From NCBI GenBank assembly GCA_902518985.1, contig CABYIF010000008.1, positions 1 to 47,506 of the forward strand: a stretch of 47,506 bases of DNA. The letters run 5' to 3'. This DNA is from an uncultured Alphaproteobacteria bacterium. Its GTDB lineage: Bacteria > Pseudomonadota > Alphaproteobacteria > HIMB59 > GCA-002718135. Positions 1 through 10,598 of the stretch are shown here, piece after piece. The notes beneath the pieces were generated by a model. That model saw only the letters and a list, made by a program, of their open reading frames with translations. It did no database searches and was not told where the DNA came from. The stretch's first letter is position 1. Every line of letters begins with the position of its first letter. A program made the translations under genes and the position numbers.

Positions 1-1857
1 ATCATTGATGTTATTTATCATAGTAGTAAAATTTTTATTTTGTTTCTCTGGTAAAAAATCAATATTGGTTGATATTAGGTCATTTGTAATAAGGAGTGAT
101 GTAGAAAAATTTTCTTCATATTTATTATAAGAATAATCTATTAAACATTCTTGAAGTTTAGGATTAATTGGAGGAGGAGAAACTTCAGATGAGTAATAAG
201 ACCTAAGAGGTAAATAATTTACTAATTGTGGAAAATATCCAACTACACCTAATCCAACTAATTGCAGTAAAATAAACACGCTTGCACCTTTCCAAATTTC
301 TGTTGTTTTTATAGATTTTGGCGCAACCCCTCTAAGATAAAATAATGAAAATCCAAATGGTGGAGTTAAAAATGATGTTTGCATATTTACACCAATCATT
401 ACCCCCAGCCAAACCGCAGTAACATTTGCTGATGTTTCAGCTAATAGTATTGGCGCAACTATTGGAACAACAACAATAGCAATTTCTATGAAATCTAAAA
501 AAAAACCTAGTACAAATATAACTGCCATTACAACTATAAATTGTGTCCAAAAACCTCCAGGCAGACTAGTAAGAAAATCCTTAACTATTTCTTCGCCTCC
601 AAAACCTCTAAAAGCTGCTGTTAACATTGCAGCACCAATGAGAATTATAAAGACCATTGACGTGGTTAAACTTGTTTCAATCATTACATTTTTTAAAACA
701 TTATTTATTTTAAATGTTCTCCAAAAACTCCAAACAACACCAACTAGTAAAAATATAACTGCAAATATTGCAATAACTAAAGCTACTACTTCTGATGTTG
801 ATGAGATATTTTTAATATTTAGTTTAAAATTTATAACAATAAAAGTTATTACAATTAATGAAATTATAGTTAGTAAAGCCGGGGTATATTTATTTTTTTT
901 ATCATACAATCTATAACCACCCATCACACCTGCACCAACAGCACCTATGGCACCTGCTTGATTTACTGTTGCAATACCAAGTAATATTGAGCCTAAAACT
1001 ACAAAAATTAGTGCCAATGGCGGGACAAGTGATAAAAAGACTCTCCTAAAAAAATCTCTGTCATAATTTCCATCATAATCTACTGGTGGAACTGCTTCTT
1101 TTTTAAATATTCCAATAAGTAAAACATATAACATGTATAGACCAACAAGAACTAATCCTGGTAAGAAAGCTCCTAAAAACATATTTCCAGCACTAACTGA
1201 GTCTACACTAAATTGACTTGGTATATTTGTTGAGCCTGTAATATTTTTATAATTTTCAATTCTCATATTATCTGCTGCATCTGAAGCTGATGCTAATTGA
1301 TCAGATAAAATTATAAGAACAATTGAAGGGGGTATTATTTGTCCAAGTGTTCCTGAAGAACAAACAATACCTGATGCAAGAGATTTATTATAATTATTTT
1401 TCATCATTGCAGGAAGGGAAATTAAGCCCATTGCAACTACAGTAGCTCCAACTATACCAGTTGTAGCAGCTAATAATGCACCAACAAATATTACAGATAT
1501 GCCTAATCCACCTGGAATTGGGCCAAATAATTGCCCCATACTTATTAATAAGTCTTCTGCAATTTTTGATTTTTCAAGCATTATTCCCATGAAAATAAAA
1601 AGAGGTATTGCAATCAATGTATCTCTTTCTACTTCCCAATATACTCCTCGGAAATTTGTTATTCCTGCATTTAGCCATTGAAAAGGTCCATCAGATATAA
1701 AATATTCGTTTGGGTTACCTTCAATTAAATATCCAGCTAAACCAGCTAAAAATATTGATATTATAGCTGAACCAGGAAGAGCGAAAGCCAATGGATATCC
1801 AGATGCAAGTGCAAAAGCCATTAAAAATATTAATAAAAAAAGAAAAAATAATTCCAT
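1..1857 (-). CDS. dctM: TRAP transporter large permease (DctM-like), truncated at window start
   Basis: Hand translation of the minus strand from ATG at 1857 is open to the window edge (MELFFLFLLIFLMAFALASGYPLAFALPG...; later LDFIEIAIVVVPIVAPIL, typical of DctM). Its ATG overlaps the dctQ stop (TAATG). Not in the ORF track because it runs off the edge. Confidence 0.9.
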   Translation of the reverse strand, partial: MELFFLFLLIFLMAFALASGYPLAFALPGSAIISIFLAGLAGYLIEGNPNEYFISDGPFQWLNAGITNFRGVYWEVERDTLIAIPLFIFMGIMLEKSKIAEDLLISMGQLFGPIPGGLGISVIFVGALLAATTGIVGATVVAMGLISLPAMMKNNYNKSLASGIVCSSGTLGQIIPPSIVLIILSDQLASASDAADNMRIENYKNITGSTNIPSQFSVDSVSAGNMFLGAFLPGLVLVGLYMLYVLLIGIFKKEAVPPVDYDGNYDRDFFRRVFLSLVPPLALIFVVLGSILLGIATVNQAGAIGAVGAGVMGGYRLYDKKNKYTPALLTIISLIVITFIVINFKLNIKNISSTSEVVALVIAIFAVIFLLVGVVWSFWRTFKINNVLKNVMIETSLTTSMVFIILIGAAMLTAAFRGFGGEEIVKDFLTSLPGGFWTQFIVVMAVIFVLGFFLDFIEIAIVVVPIVAPILLAETSANVTAVWLGVMIGVNMQTSFLTPPFGFSLFYLRGVAPKSIKTTEIWKGASVFILLQLVGLGVVGYFPQLVNYLPLRSYYSSEVSPPPINPKLQECLIDYSYNKYEENFSTSLLITNDLISTNIDFLPEKQNKNFTTMINNIND

Positions 1858-2780
1858 TATTTATTCTTTCTTATTACTTCTAAACTTCTTAATGAATAAA
1901 CTATAAATTGTATTAGCATTGTAAGAGCAAATATTATCAAAAAACCCGCCATTAAATATTTAATATTCATTCCTTGTGTACTTTGTGATGTTTCAAAATT
2001 CATTATTGGTTGATTTAAAACACATTGCTTACAGTACATTCCGAGAAAAAAAACAGTTAGACAAAGTGGAATACCCAATATTATACTTCCAAAAAGATTC
2101 ACTCGTGCTTTATTTTTTTCACTAAAATTTGTATACAAAACATCAACACGAACATGACCATCTTTAATCAAAGTATAATAACTTCCAAATAAAAATAAAC
2201 TTCCATACCAAAACCTCACTAGATCACTCATCAAAGTTTGCTCATATGAAAAAACAAATCTTAAAATTACAATTTGAAATTCTGCTATAACAACTAGAAA
2301 TGCTAACCAAAAAAAATTAAGAGCTTTGAAATAATACGCAAATATTAAAGACACAAATAAAAGAGGGAAATGAACATATGGAGCTCTGAAAGAATTATTT
2401 GAAAACTTTATGTTCCAACTTTTACCTAAAAACTTTTCAAGAAAGCCTTCAATAATAAGTAAAGAAATAATTGCATCTACTATTCCAATAATAAGAACAG
2501 ACCAAAAACCAAATCGTATTATGAAATCATTAAGTTTTTCAAGATTATTAGCAAGAGTAATGTTATCTAAATTTTTATTATAATTAATAAAAATTATTGG
2601 AGCTAAAACTGCAAAAACATAGAAAAAAAATTGAATTAATGAGTAAATATTTACTGACTCATAAAGTGTGAAAGGACCTGGCCAATCACCTGCAAATGTC
2701 AAATAATTATTAATTAGAAATGCAAATACGATTAAAATTAGACTAATGGAAAGAAATTTTGAAATATTAATGATGTTCAT
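1857..2780 (-). CDS. dctQ: TRAP transporter small permease (DctQ-like) with long N-terminal membrane extension
   Basis: Hydrophobic 307 aa ORF between dctP and dctM; C-terminal half resembles DctQ (VILRFVFSYEQTLMSDLVRFWYGSLFLFGSYYTLIKDGHVRVDVLY). Confidence 0.85.
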   Translation of the reverse strand: MNIINISKFLSISLILIVFAFLINNYLTFAGDWPGPFTLYESVNIYSLIQFFFYVFAVLAPIIFINYNKNLDNITLANNLEKLNDFIIRFGFWSVLIIGIVDAIISLLIIEGFLEKFLGKSWNIKFSNNSFRAPYVHFPLLFVSLIFAYYFKALNFFWLAFLVVIAEFQIVILRFVFSYEQTLMSDLVRFWYGSLFLFGSYYTLIKDGHVRVDVLYTNFSEKNKARVNLFGSIILGIPLCLTVFFLGMYCKQCVLNQPIMNFETSQSTQGMNIKYLMAGFLIIFALTMLIQFIVYSLRSLEVIRKNK

Positions 2781-2788
2781 ATAAATTT

Positions 2789-2811
2789 AGTGGGGAGTTT
2801 AACTCCCCACT
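2789..2811 (-). promoter_or_regulatory. Intergenic stem-loop between dctP and dctQ
   Basis: AGTGGGGAGTT-T-AACTCCCCACT near-perfect inverted repeat in the 43-nt dctP-dctQ gap; no long T tract follows on the minus strand. Confidence 0.7.
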
Positions 2812-2823
2812 TAAAACAGAATT

Positions 2824-3930
2824 TTAACTTTCAAGTACTCTATTTCTTTGAGTAAAGAAAGCTGAGTCAGCTTTTTTCAACCAACCACTTATTTCACTTC
2901 TTGACTGTTTGAAGCTTGCGAGAATTCTACCAGTAAGTTCGTTACCTTCAGCTAGCTCTTCGTAAAGCTCCTCTGCAGCTTCTCCCATTGCATCAATAAC
3001 ATCTTCATTAAACTCTCTAAGTTCTACACCATGATCGTTTACAAGTCTTTGTAACGCAGCTCCATTATTAGCATTATATTCAGTCAACATTCTTTCATTT
3101 TGAACTGTTGAGGCGTGCTCAATAATCATTTGATCTGTCTTACTTAAACTAGTTAACCAAGATTTATTACAACCAAGAGTAATTAACGTTCCTGGTTCAT
3201 GACAACCAGGCCAATAATAATACTTAGCAGCTTCATAAAATCTTGATCTTTCATCATTCCATGGACCTACCCATTCTGTAGCGTCAATAGTTCCATTGAT
3301 TAAGTTTTCATAGATTTGTCCTCCTGGAACACCTACTACAGATAGTCCAAGTTTTGACATCATCATTCCACCTAAACCAGGAATTCTCATTTTAAGACCT
3401 TTGAAGTCATCTGGTGAATTTATTTCTTTATTAAACCATCCTCCCATTTGTACTCCTGAGTTTCCAGCCATAAAGTTTTTCAAACCAAATTCATCTCCAA
3501 GCTCATCCCATAGCTCTTGTCCACCGCCATGTCTTATCCATCCATTGATTTCAGTTGCAATCATTCCAAAAGGAACTGCTGCGAAGAACCCCCAACCTGG
3601 ATGTTGTCCAACCCAATAGTAGTCTGCACTGTTATACATTTGTGCATTACCAGAAGTAACTTCTGTGAATACATCAAGTGGCCCAACTCTCTCTCCTCCA
3701 GCAAAGTGATTTACCACAATTCGTCCATCACTTAAGTCTGATATTCTTTGAGAAACAGCTTCTGCACCTGTACCTAAACCAGGATAGCCTCTTCCCCAAG
3801 TAGCAACGCAATTGACTTCAATTCTATCAGCAGCAATAGCTGGAGCTGGAAAAGATGATATTGCAGCTGCAGCTGCCCCACCAATCCCTGCTTTTTTAAG
3901 GAAGTCACGTCTTTTAAAGTTTTTTTTCAT
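2824..3930 (-). CDS. dctP: TRAP transporter substrate-binding protein (DctP/TakP-like)
   Basis: Tat-like signal peptide (KRRDFLKKAGIGGAAAAAISSFPAPAIAA) and TRAP SBP sequence (GLKMRIPGLGGMMMSKLG...GQIYENLINGTIDATEWVGPWND). Confidence 0.9.
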   Translation of the reverse strand: MKKNFKRRDFLKKAGIGGAAAAAISSFPAPAIAADRIEVNCVATWGRGYPGLGTGAEAVSQRISDLSDGRIVVNHFAGGERVGPLDVFTEVTSGNAQMYNSADYYWVGQHPGWGFFAAVPFGMIATEINGWIRHGGGQELWDELGDEFGLKNFMAGNSGVQMGGWFNKEINSPDDFKGLKMRIPGLGGMMMSKLGLSVVGVPGGQIYENLINGTIDATEWVGPWNDERSRFYEAAKYYYWPGCHEPGTLITLGCNKSWLTSLSKTDQMIIEHASTVQNERMLTEYNANNGAALQRLVNDHGVELREFNEDVIDAMGEAAEELYEELAEGNELTGRILASFKQSRSEISGWLKKADSAFFTQRNRVLES

Positions 3931-4045
3931 ATGTCCTCCCGAGATTATATGAATTAATTAATTAATTTAATGATAGAATTATACAAAAATAGAATATCTA
4001 TCAATTTCTAAAATTTATAAATAACTATTAATAAGTATAAAATTA

Positions 4046-5221
4046 TTAAAAACTTGAAATTCCAGTCTGATTTTTACCCAATATCAAAGAATGAATATCC
4101 TCAGCACCCTCATAAGTTTTAACTGTTTCAAGATTTACTAGATGTCTCATTACGTGATATTCTTCAAGTAATCCATTTGCACCTAGCATGTCTCTTGCCT
4201 CTCTAGCTATATTTAGAGATTTTTGGCAATTATTTTTCTTTAATACACTAATAGCATTAATTATATCTTTGCCTTCATCTAAGGCTTTTGCCGTAAGTAA
4301 ACATGAAGCTAGGCCAAGATTAATTTCAATTTGCATTTCAGACAATTTTTTTTGAATAAGTTGATTAGCTGCTAAAGTTTTTTTAAACATAATTCTATTT
4401 TCCACATAATCTTTTGCAATCATCCAACACTCTGTTGCACTACCCAATACTCCCCAACTAATTCCAAATCTTGCTTTATTAAGGCAGCTAAAAACAGATT
4501 TCCATCCATTTGTATTTTCTAATTTTGAATCTTTTGGCACAAAAACGTTGTTTAATACAATTTGACCAGTTGGACTTATTTTTAAACTTGTTTTATTATT
4601 TATTATAGATGTTTTTAATCCATTGAAGTTTTTTTCTAAAATAAATCCTTCAATACTTTTATTATCTTTATTTTCTTCTACAGCCCAAATTATAAAAATA
4701 TCAGCTATTGGTGCATTTGTTATCCAATTTTTAGATCCGTTTAAAATATAACCATCTTTAGTTTTTTTAAAAGTTGTTTTCATTGATGATGGATCAGATC
4801 CTGCCTCACTTTCAGTTAATCCAAAACAACCAATTTTTTTTCCATTAATCAATTCAGGTAAATATTTATCTTTTTGTTTATTTGATCCAAATTCACTAAT
4901 AGGATGTATTACTAATGATGATTGAACAGATATTGATGATCTATAACTACTGTCAACTTTTTCAAATTCATAAGCTACAAGACCATAAGCTAGATTTGAC
5001 GTGCCAGAACCTCCATGAGATTTAATAGTTTGACCTAACACTCCAAGAGCACCAAACTTAGGATATAGATTTTTATCAAAATAATGATTTTTATTCATTT
5101 CAATAACTGATGGCCTTAGCTCTTTGTTGCAGAAATTACTTACATTTTTTTGTATTTTAATCTCTTCTTCAGATAGATGAGACTGAACGTAAAAAGGGTC
5201 AAACCAATTATTTTGTTTCAT
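4046..5221 (-). CDS. gcdH: Acyl-CoA dehydrogenase, likely glutaryl-CoA dehydrogenase
   Basis: ACAD family motifs (GCFGLTESEAGSDPSSMKTTF, RDMLGANGLLEEYHVMRHLVNLETVKTYEGAEDIHSLILG); resembles the GcdH branch. Confidence 0.85.
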   Translation of the reverse strand: MKQNNWFDPFYVQSHLSEEEIKIQKNVSNFCNKELRPSVIEMNKNHYFDKNLYPKFGALGVLGQTIKSHGGSGTSNLAYGLVAYEFEKVDSSYRSSISVQSSLVIHPISEFGSNKQKDKYLPELINGKKIGCFGLTESEAGSDPSSMKTTFKKTKDGYILNGSKNWITNAPIADIFIIWAVEENKDNKSIEGFILEKNFNGLKTSIINNKTSLKISPTGQIVLNNVFVPKDSKLENTNGWKSVFSCLNKARFGISWGVLGSATECWMIAKDYVENRIMFKKTLAANQLIQKKLSEMQIEINLGLASCLLTAKALDEGKDIINAISVLKKNNCQKSLNIAREARDMLGANGLLEEYHVMRHLVNLETVKTYEGAEDIHSLILGKNQTGISSF

Positions 5222-5265
5222 ACAATATTAGGCATTATCATTTTTTTAATGTAAATAACCATAAA

Positions 5266-5685
5266 ATGAAAAATAAAACAGTATATATTGCCTCAGATCA
5301 TGCAGGATTTAAACTCAAAATGCAGCTTTTAAAAATATTTCCTAAATTAGCTGATTTAGGAACAAAGTCTAATGAAAGTGTTGACTATCCTGATTTTGCA
5401 CACAAATTAACAAAACATGTTCTTAAGAATAAAGAAAATGTTGGTATTTTAATTTGTGGAACTGGAGTGGGCATGAGTATTGCAGCAAATAGAAAAAAAG
5501 GTATTAGGGCTGGTCTTGTAAATAGTTCAAAAATAGCAAGATTGATAAGAAAGCACAATGATGCTAATGTACTTGTTTTACCAGGAAGGTTTATTAATAC
5601 AAATGAAGCAAAAAAATGTGTTCAGACTTTTTTATCTACTAAGTTTGAGTCTGGGCGTCACAAGAAAAGGATAAAAAAAATATGA
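5266..5685 (+). CDS. rpiB: Ribose-5-phosphate isomerase B
   Basis: SDHAGFKLK..., [37 protein letters not shown]. Confidence 0.93.
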   Translation: MKNKTVYIASDHAGFKLKMQLLKIFPKLADLGTKSNESVDYPDFAHKLTKHVLKNKENVGILICGTGVGMSIAANRKKGIRAGLVNSSKIARLIRKHNDANVLVLPGRFINTNEAKKCVQTFLSTKFESGRHKKRIKKI

Positions 5686-6971
5686 AATCAGATTTGTTTA
5701 CAAAAGGAATTAAAGAGGCAGATCCCGAAGTTTATGGAACTTTAAGAAGTGAATTGCAGAGACAACAAAACCAAATTGAATTGATTGCTTCAGAAAATAT
5801 TGCCTCAAGGTCAATTTTAAATGCTCAGGGCTCAGTTATGACCAATAAATATGCAGAGGGTTATCCTGGTAAAAGATATTATGGTGGATGCGAATTTGTT
5901 GATCAAGCTGAAGAAATTGCGCTAGAAAGAGTAAAAAAATTATTTAATTGTAAGTATGCTAACTTACAACCCCATAGTGGTGCGCAAGCTAACCAAGCTG
6001 TATTTCTTGCACTACTTCAACCACATGACACCATCTTAGGTATGTCTCTTGCTTCAGGAGGTCATTTAACCCATGGAGCTAAACCTAATTTATCAGGTAA
6101 GTGGTTTAATGCAGTTCAATATGGAGTGAAAAAAGAAGGTAACGACAAAGATCTTATTGATTATGATGAGGTAGAAGCACTGGCTTTAGAACATAAACCT
6201 AAAATGATAATTGCTGGAGCCTCAGCTTATCCTAGAGTAATTGACTGGAAACGTTTTAGAGAAATTGCTGATAAAGTTGGAGCATATTTTCTTGTAGATA
6301 TGGCTCACTATTCAGGTTTAGTTGCTGGAAAACAATATCCTAACCCTATTGAACATGCTCATATCGTTACATCAACTACTCATAAAACCTTAAGAGGTGC
6401 AAGAAGTGCGATGATTTTAACCAATGATGAGGAATTATATAAGAAAATTAATTCCGCTGTCTTCCCTGGTTTGCAAGGAGGTCCATTAATGCATGTCATT
6501 GCAGCAAGAGCAGTTTGTTTTGGTGAGGCATTAAAGCCAGAATTTGAAGAATATATAAAGAATGTTATCGCTAGTGCGAAAATTATGGCACTAACACTTG
6601 TAGATAGAGGATTCAGAATAGTTACTGGAGGAACTGACTCACATATTGTTTGGTTAGATTTAACTCCAAAAGGCTTAACAGGAGATAAAGCAGAAAAAAT
6701 TCTTGAGGAAGTAGGTCTTGCTTGCAACAAAAATGCTATTCCTTACGATCCAAATCCTCCAAAAGTAACAAGTGGATTAAGGTTTGGAACTGCAGCAGCT
6801 ACAACTAGAGGATTTAATCAAGAAGATTTTAAAGAAGTTGGGAATATGATAGCCGATATCTTAGACAGTCTTTTATTAGATGAAATAAAAAGACAGGAAG
6901 TATTTAACAAAACTAGATCAGATGTAATTAGTTTATGTAGTAAGTACCCTATTTATGACGAGGCTTTTTAA
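5682..6971 (+). CDS. glyA: Serine hydroxymethyltransferase
   Basis: [60 protein letters not shown]. Confidence 0.97.
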   Translation: MKSDLFTKGIKEADPEVYGTLRSELQRQQNQIELIASENIASRSILNAQGSVMTNKYAEGYPGKRYYGGCEFVDQAEEIALERVKKLFNCKYANLQPHSGAQANQAVFLALLQPHDTILGMSLASGGHLTHGAKPNLSGKWFNAVQYGVKKEGNDKDLIDYDEVEALALEHKPKMIIAGASAYPRVIDWKRFREIADKVGAYFLVDMAHYSGLVAGKQYPNPIEHAHIVTSTTHKTLRGARSAMILTNDEELYKKINSAVFPGLQGGPLMHVIAARAVCFGEALKPEFEEYIKNVIASAKIMALTLVDRGFRIVTGGTDSHIVWLDLTPKGLTGDKAEKILEEVGLACNKNAIPYDPNPPKVTSGLRFGTAAATTRGFNQEDFKEVGNMIADILDSLLLDEIKRQEVFNKTRSDVISLCSKYPIYDEAF

Positions 6972-7423
6972 TGAGATGTCCTTTTTGCAGCAATGAGGAC
7001 TCACAAGTAAAAGACTCAAGGCCAACGGAGGATAACACAGCTATAAGAAGAAGAAGAATATGTGAACAATGTGGATCTAGATTTACTACTTTCGAAAGAA
7101 TTCAATTAAGGGATTTGATTGTTATAAAAAGTAAAGGTCAAAAAGAAAATTTTGATCGTGATAAAATGTTCAGGTCTTTATCTTTAGCTTTAAGAAAAAG
7201 AAACATAGATAATGAAAAAATAGAAAAAATAGTTAATGCAATTGTTCGTAAATTAGAAAATTCTGGAGAAACAGAAATAAAGTCAAATATAATTGGCCAA
7301 TATATCATGGAAGCTTTGCTTCATTTGGATCAAGTAGCTTATGTAAGGTTTGCATCAGTCTATAAAAATTTTAGAGAAGCAAAAGACTTTGAGGATTTTC
7401 TTGGAAACTTAGAAGACAAATAA
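6971..7423 (+). CDS. nrdR: Transcriptional repressor NrdR
   Basis: [49 protein letters not shown]. Confidence 0.97.
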   Translation: MRCPFCSNEDSQVKDSRPTEDNTAIRRRRICEQCGSRFTTFERIQLRDLIVIKSKGQKENFDRDKMFRSLSLALRKRNIDNEKIEKIVNAIVRKLENSGETEIKSNIIGQYIMEALLHLDQVAYVRFASVYKNFREAKDFEDFLGNLEDK

Positions 7424-7428
7424 ATTAA

Positions 7429-8511
7429 GTGTCTCAAATAAATTATAAAATGATTGCTTTAGCTCATGATATTGCAAGAAAAAAGTTTGGCCAAACCTTT
7501 CCTAATCCAACCGTAGGTTGTGTAATTGCTAAAAATTCAAAAATTATTTCAAAAGCAGTAACTAATTTTTCTGGTAGACCTCATGCAGAAGAAATAGCAT
7601 TGGCAAAAGCTGGTTCAAAATCAAAAGGCGCAACAATGTATGTAACTCTTGAACCATGTTTTCACAGTTCTCGAAATGGTTCATGCACTGATCAAATATT
7701 AAGAGCAGGGATAAAAGAAATATTTATTTCAGTCGCTGATCCAGATACTCGAACAAATAATAAAAGTATTAAGAAGTTAAAAAAAAATAATGTAATCGTT
7801 AATGTAGGCTTAGATAAGGATAAAACTTACAAGTTAAATAATTTTTTTTTTACAAGTATAAAAAAAAAACAACCATTTACAAAAGTAAAATTAGCTATTT
7901 CTGATGATGAAAAAATAGCATGGTATAATTATAAAAGTAAGTGGATATCAAATGAATATAGTCGAGAATATGCTCATAAACTAAGATCAATGAGTCAAGC
8001 TATTTTAACTACTTCAAAGACCTTAATGAAGGATAATCCAAGTCTAACAATTAGACTTAAAAAAAATCTAGAAACACACATTCCAATTATTGTTATTGAT
8101 AAAGATCTTAAAATACCAACGAATTCAAAAATATTGAGAGACATATCCAAAAAAAGGATAATAATCTTTACTTCAAGAAAAAATAAAAAATATGAAGATT
8201 TAACAAAACTTGGTTGTGAGCTAATTTTTTGTAAACTAAATAAAGATAAGAAATTAAATTTAAAAAAAATTTTTTATATAATTTATTCTTTAAAAATTTC
8301 TGATATTTTAGTTGAAGCTGGAGGTATCTTCTTTACTGATTTGATAAAAAATAAACTAGTTGATGAATTACATATATTCAAATCAAAAAAAATTATAGGT
8401 AAAAATGGAAAACCAGCTATTTGGGGTAAAAGTTTGAGTGATTTAAAATTGTATTTGAGTGAAGTAAAAAAATTTAAAGAAGATAAATATTATAACTATA
8501 GGTTAATTTAA
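7429..8511 (+). CDS. ribD: Bifunctional pyrimidine deaminase/reductase RibD (GTG start)
   Basis: Deaminase motifs (FPNPTVGCVIAKNSKII, RPHAEEIAL, LEPCFHSSRNGSCTDQI) and C-terminal reductase domain; first gene of a rib cluster. Confidence 0.93.
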   Translation: MSQINYKMIALAHDIARKKFGQTFPNPTVGCVIAKNSKIISKAVTNFSGRPHAEEIALAKAGSKSKGATMYVTLEPCFHSSRNGSCTDQILRAGIKEIFISVADPDTRTNNKSIKKLKKNNVIVNVGLDKDKTYKLNNFFFTSIKKKQPFTKVKLAISDDEKIAWYNYKSKWISNEYSREYAHKLRSMSQAILTTSKTLMKDNPSLTIRLKKNLETHIPIIVIDKDLKIPTNSKILRDISKKRIIIFTSRKNKKYEDLTKLGCELIFCKLNKDKKLNLKKIFYIIYSLKISDILVEAGGIFFTDLIKNKLVDELHIFKSKKIIGKNGKPAIWGKSLSDLKLYLSEVKKFKEDKYYNYRLI

Positions 8512-9101
8512 TGTTTACTGGTATCATTCAAGATTTAGGCTATATTAAAAATTTAAGTAATGGATTGTATCAAATTACAACAAATCTTGATTTAACTAAT
8601 TCTATGGAAGGTTCCTCAATTTCATGTAACGGTGTTTGTTTAACTGCAAAAAATATAAAACAAAATAAAGATAATACATTTATTTTTGAAGCAAACATAG
8701 GTGAGGAAACACTCTCAAGAACTAACTTAGGTAAAAATATTTTAACTGGTGAAAAAATTAATTTAGAAAAATCTCTTAAAATTGGAGAAGAGATTGGAGG
8801 ACATTTTGTTTATGGCCATGTTGATACAATTACAACCGTAAAAAAAATTGTAAAGTTAAATAATAGTTGGGAATATTATTTTGATAAAAATTTTCAAAAT
8901 AATAATAGATTTATAGCTGAAAAGGCATCAATTGCAATCAATGGAGTTTCTCTAACAATAGCAAATGTTTCACATGACGCATTTAATATTTCAGTTATAG
9001 AACATACCTATAAAAAAACTAATCTTCAGTATTTAAAAATAGATAATACTGTTAATGTTGAATTTGATTATTTAGCTAGGTTTATTTTTAAAAATGAATA
9101 A
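8511..9101 (+). CDS. ribE: Riboflavin synthase (alpha subunit type)
   Basis: MFTGIIQDLGYI, GEEIGGHFVYGHVDTI, ASIAINGVSLTIANV. Confidence 0.95.
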   Translation: MFTGIIQDLGYIKNLSNGLYQITTNLDLTNSMEGSSISCNGVCLTAKNIKQNKDNTFIFEANIGEETLSRTNLGKNILTGEKINLEKSLKIGEEIGGHFVYGHVDTITTVKKIVKLNNSWEYYFDKNFQNNNRFIAEKASIAINGVSLTIANVSHDAFNISVIEHTYKKTNLQYLKIDNTVNVEFDYLARFIFKNE

Positions 9102-10200
9102 AAACAATAAAATAGATATTAACCTCTCATCAATTGAAGAGATAATTGAAGATGCTAAAAATGGCAAAATGTATATCTTGGTTGATGACCCTGATCGAGA
9201 AAATGAAGGTGATTTAATTATTCCGGGTCAGTATGCAAATTCAGAAGCTATTAATTTTATGGCAAAATATGGAAGAGGTTTAATTTGCTTAGCAATGACA
9301 AAAGATAGAATAGAGAAACTTGATCTGCCATTAATGAATCCTAATAACAAAAAAAACGATCTCACAGCCTTTACTGTTTCAATTGAAGCAAAAGAAGGAG
9401 TAACAACAGGGATTTCAGCCTCTGATAGAGCTCATACAATTTCCGTAGCTATTAATGATAATAAAAGTAAAGAAGATCTTGTTTACCCAGGCCATGTTTT
9501 TCCATTAATGGCTTGGGATGGAGGAGTGCTTGAACGCGCAGGTCACACAGAAGCTGCCGTTGATATATCCAAGATAGCTAATTTAAATCCTTCAGGAGTT
9601 ATTTGTGAAATAATGAGTGAAGATGGTTCTATGGCAAGATTACCAGAAATTATAAATTTTGCCAAGAAGCACAATCTAAAAGTTGGGACTGTAAGTGATT
9701 TGATAAAATTTAGACTAAAAAAAACAAAAATAGTTGAACTTATTTCAGAAAGAAAATTTGAAAGTGAAATGGGTTCAGGCTTTATATTAAAGATTTTTCA
9801 AAATACAATTTCAGGAGAAAAGCATTATGCATTAGTTAAAAATTTAAAAAACACAAATTCCCCTTGTCTTGTCAGAATGCATAAGCTTAATATAACTAAA
9901 GATATTTTTGAGGAAAAAAATATTTTTGGAAGAGAAATTAAAAGTGCATTTCAATTGATTGAAAAATCTGGCTCTGGTGCCATTGTCTTAATTAACAGTG
10001 ATATGTCTCCAAACATTCTTAAATCTTTTAATAAAAGAAAGAAAGCAAATAATAAGCTAGAACTTAGAGAATATGGAGTAGGAGCTCAAATTTTGTCACT
10101 ACTTAACATAAAGAAAATAATCTTATTAACAAATACAAAAAAACGCATTATTGCTTTAGATGGTTTTAATATAGAAATAACTGATCAGCATAAAATATGA
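9094..10200 (+). CDS. ribB: 3,4-dihydroxy-2-butanone-4-phosphate synthase (RibB) fused to a degenerate RibA-like domain (RibBX-like)
   Basis: RibB motifs intact (DDPDRENEGDLIIP, GHVFPLMAWDGGVLERAGHTEAAVD). The C-terminal domain lacks the RibA Cys cluster (VRMHKLNITKDIFEEKNIFG in the place of [21 protein letters not shown]). Confidence 0.92.
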   Translation: MNKNNKIDINLSSIEEIIEDAKNGKMYILVDDPDRENEGDLIIPGQYANSEAINFMAKYGRGLICLAMTKDRIEKLDLPLMNPNNKKNDLTAFTVSIEAKEGVTTGISASDRAHTISVAINDNKSKEDLVYPGHVFPLMAWDGGVLERAGHTEAAVDISKIANLNPSGVICEIMSEDGSMARLPEIINFAKKHNLKVGTVSDLIKFRLKKTKIVELISERKFESEMGSGFILKIFQNTISGEKHYALVKNLKNTNSPCLVRMHKLNITKDIFEEKNIFGREIKSAFQLIEKSGSGAIVLINSDMSPNILKSFNKRKKANNKLELREYGVGAQILSLLNIKKIILLTNTKKRIIALDGFNIEITDQHKI

Positions 10201-10598
10201 AAAAAAAAATATTAATTGTATCCTCTAATTATTACTCAGATGTATCTAATAACTTAGAGATGGGAGCCATTAATGTTCTTAAAGAAAAGAGTTTTGATTA
10301 CGATATTATAAATGCACCTGGATGTTTTGAAATTCCCTTCTTAATAAAAAGTAATATTAATAACTATCGTGCTTTTATTGCATTAGGCTGCATAATAAAA
10401 GGAGACACCTACCATTTTGAAATAATTGCAAATGAAACTGCAAAAAAAATCATGGATCTTTCAATTCATAACTTAGTTCCAATCGGATTTGGGGTACTAA
10501 CTTGTTATAATTTAGAACAGGCTTTAGTAAGAAGTGATCCTAAACAAAAAGATAAAGGTCGTGAAGCTGCATTAGCCTGTATAGCATTATTGAATTAA
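10197..10598 (+). CDS. ribH: 6,7-dimethyl-8-ribityllumazine synthase
   Basis: INAPGCFEIPFLIKS, ALGCIIKGDTYHFEIIANETAKKIMDLS, PIGFGVLTCYNLEQAL. Confidence 0.95.
   Translation: MKKKILIVSSNYYSDVSNNLEMGAINVLKEKSFDYDIINAPGCFEIPFLIKSNINNYRAFIALGCIIKGDTYHFEIIANETAKKIMDLSIHNLVPIGFGVLTCYNLEQALVRSDPKQKDKGREAALACIALLN

Noticed and set aside
488-916. Plus-strand 142 aa ORF
   Set aside because: Antisense to dctM, low-complexity translation; the minus strand encodes a clear TRAP permease.
1499-1681. Plus-strand 60 aa ORF
   Set aside because: Also antisense to dctM.
3401-3735. Two plus-strand ORFs of 72 aa
   Set aside because: Antisense to dctP; no recognisable domain or start signal.
3945-3980. AATTAATTAATTAATT run upstream of dctP
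   Set aside because: Short low-complexity AT sequence, expected by composition; no support for a specific site.
6380-6730. Minus-strand 116 aa ORF
   Set aside because: Antisense shadow of glyA.
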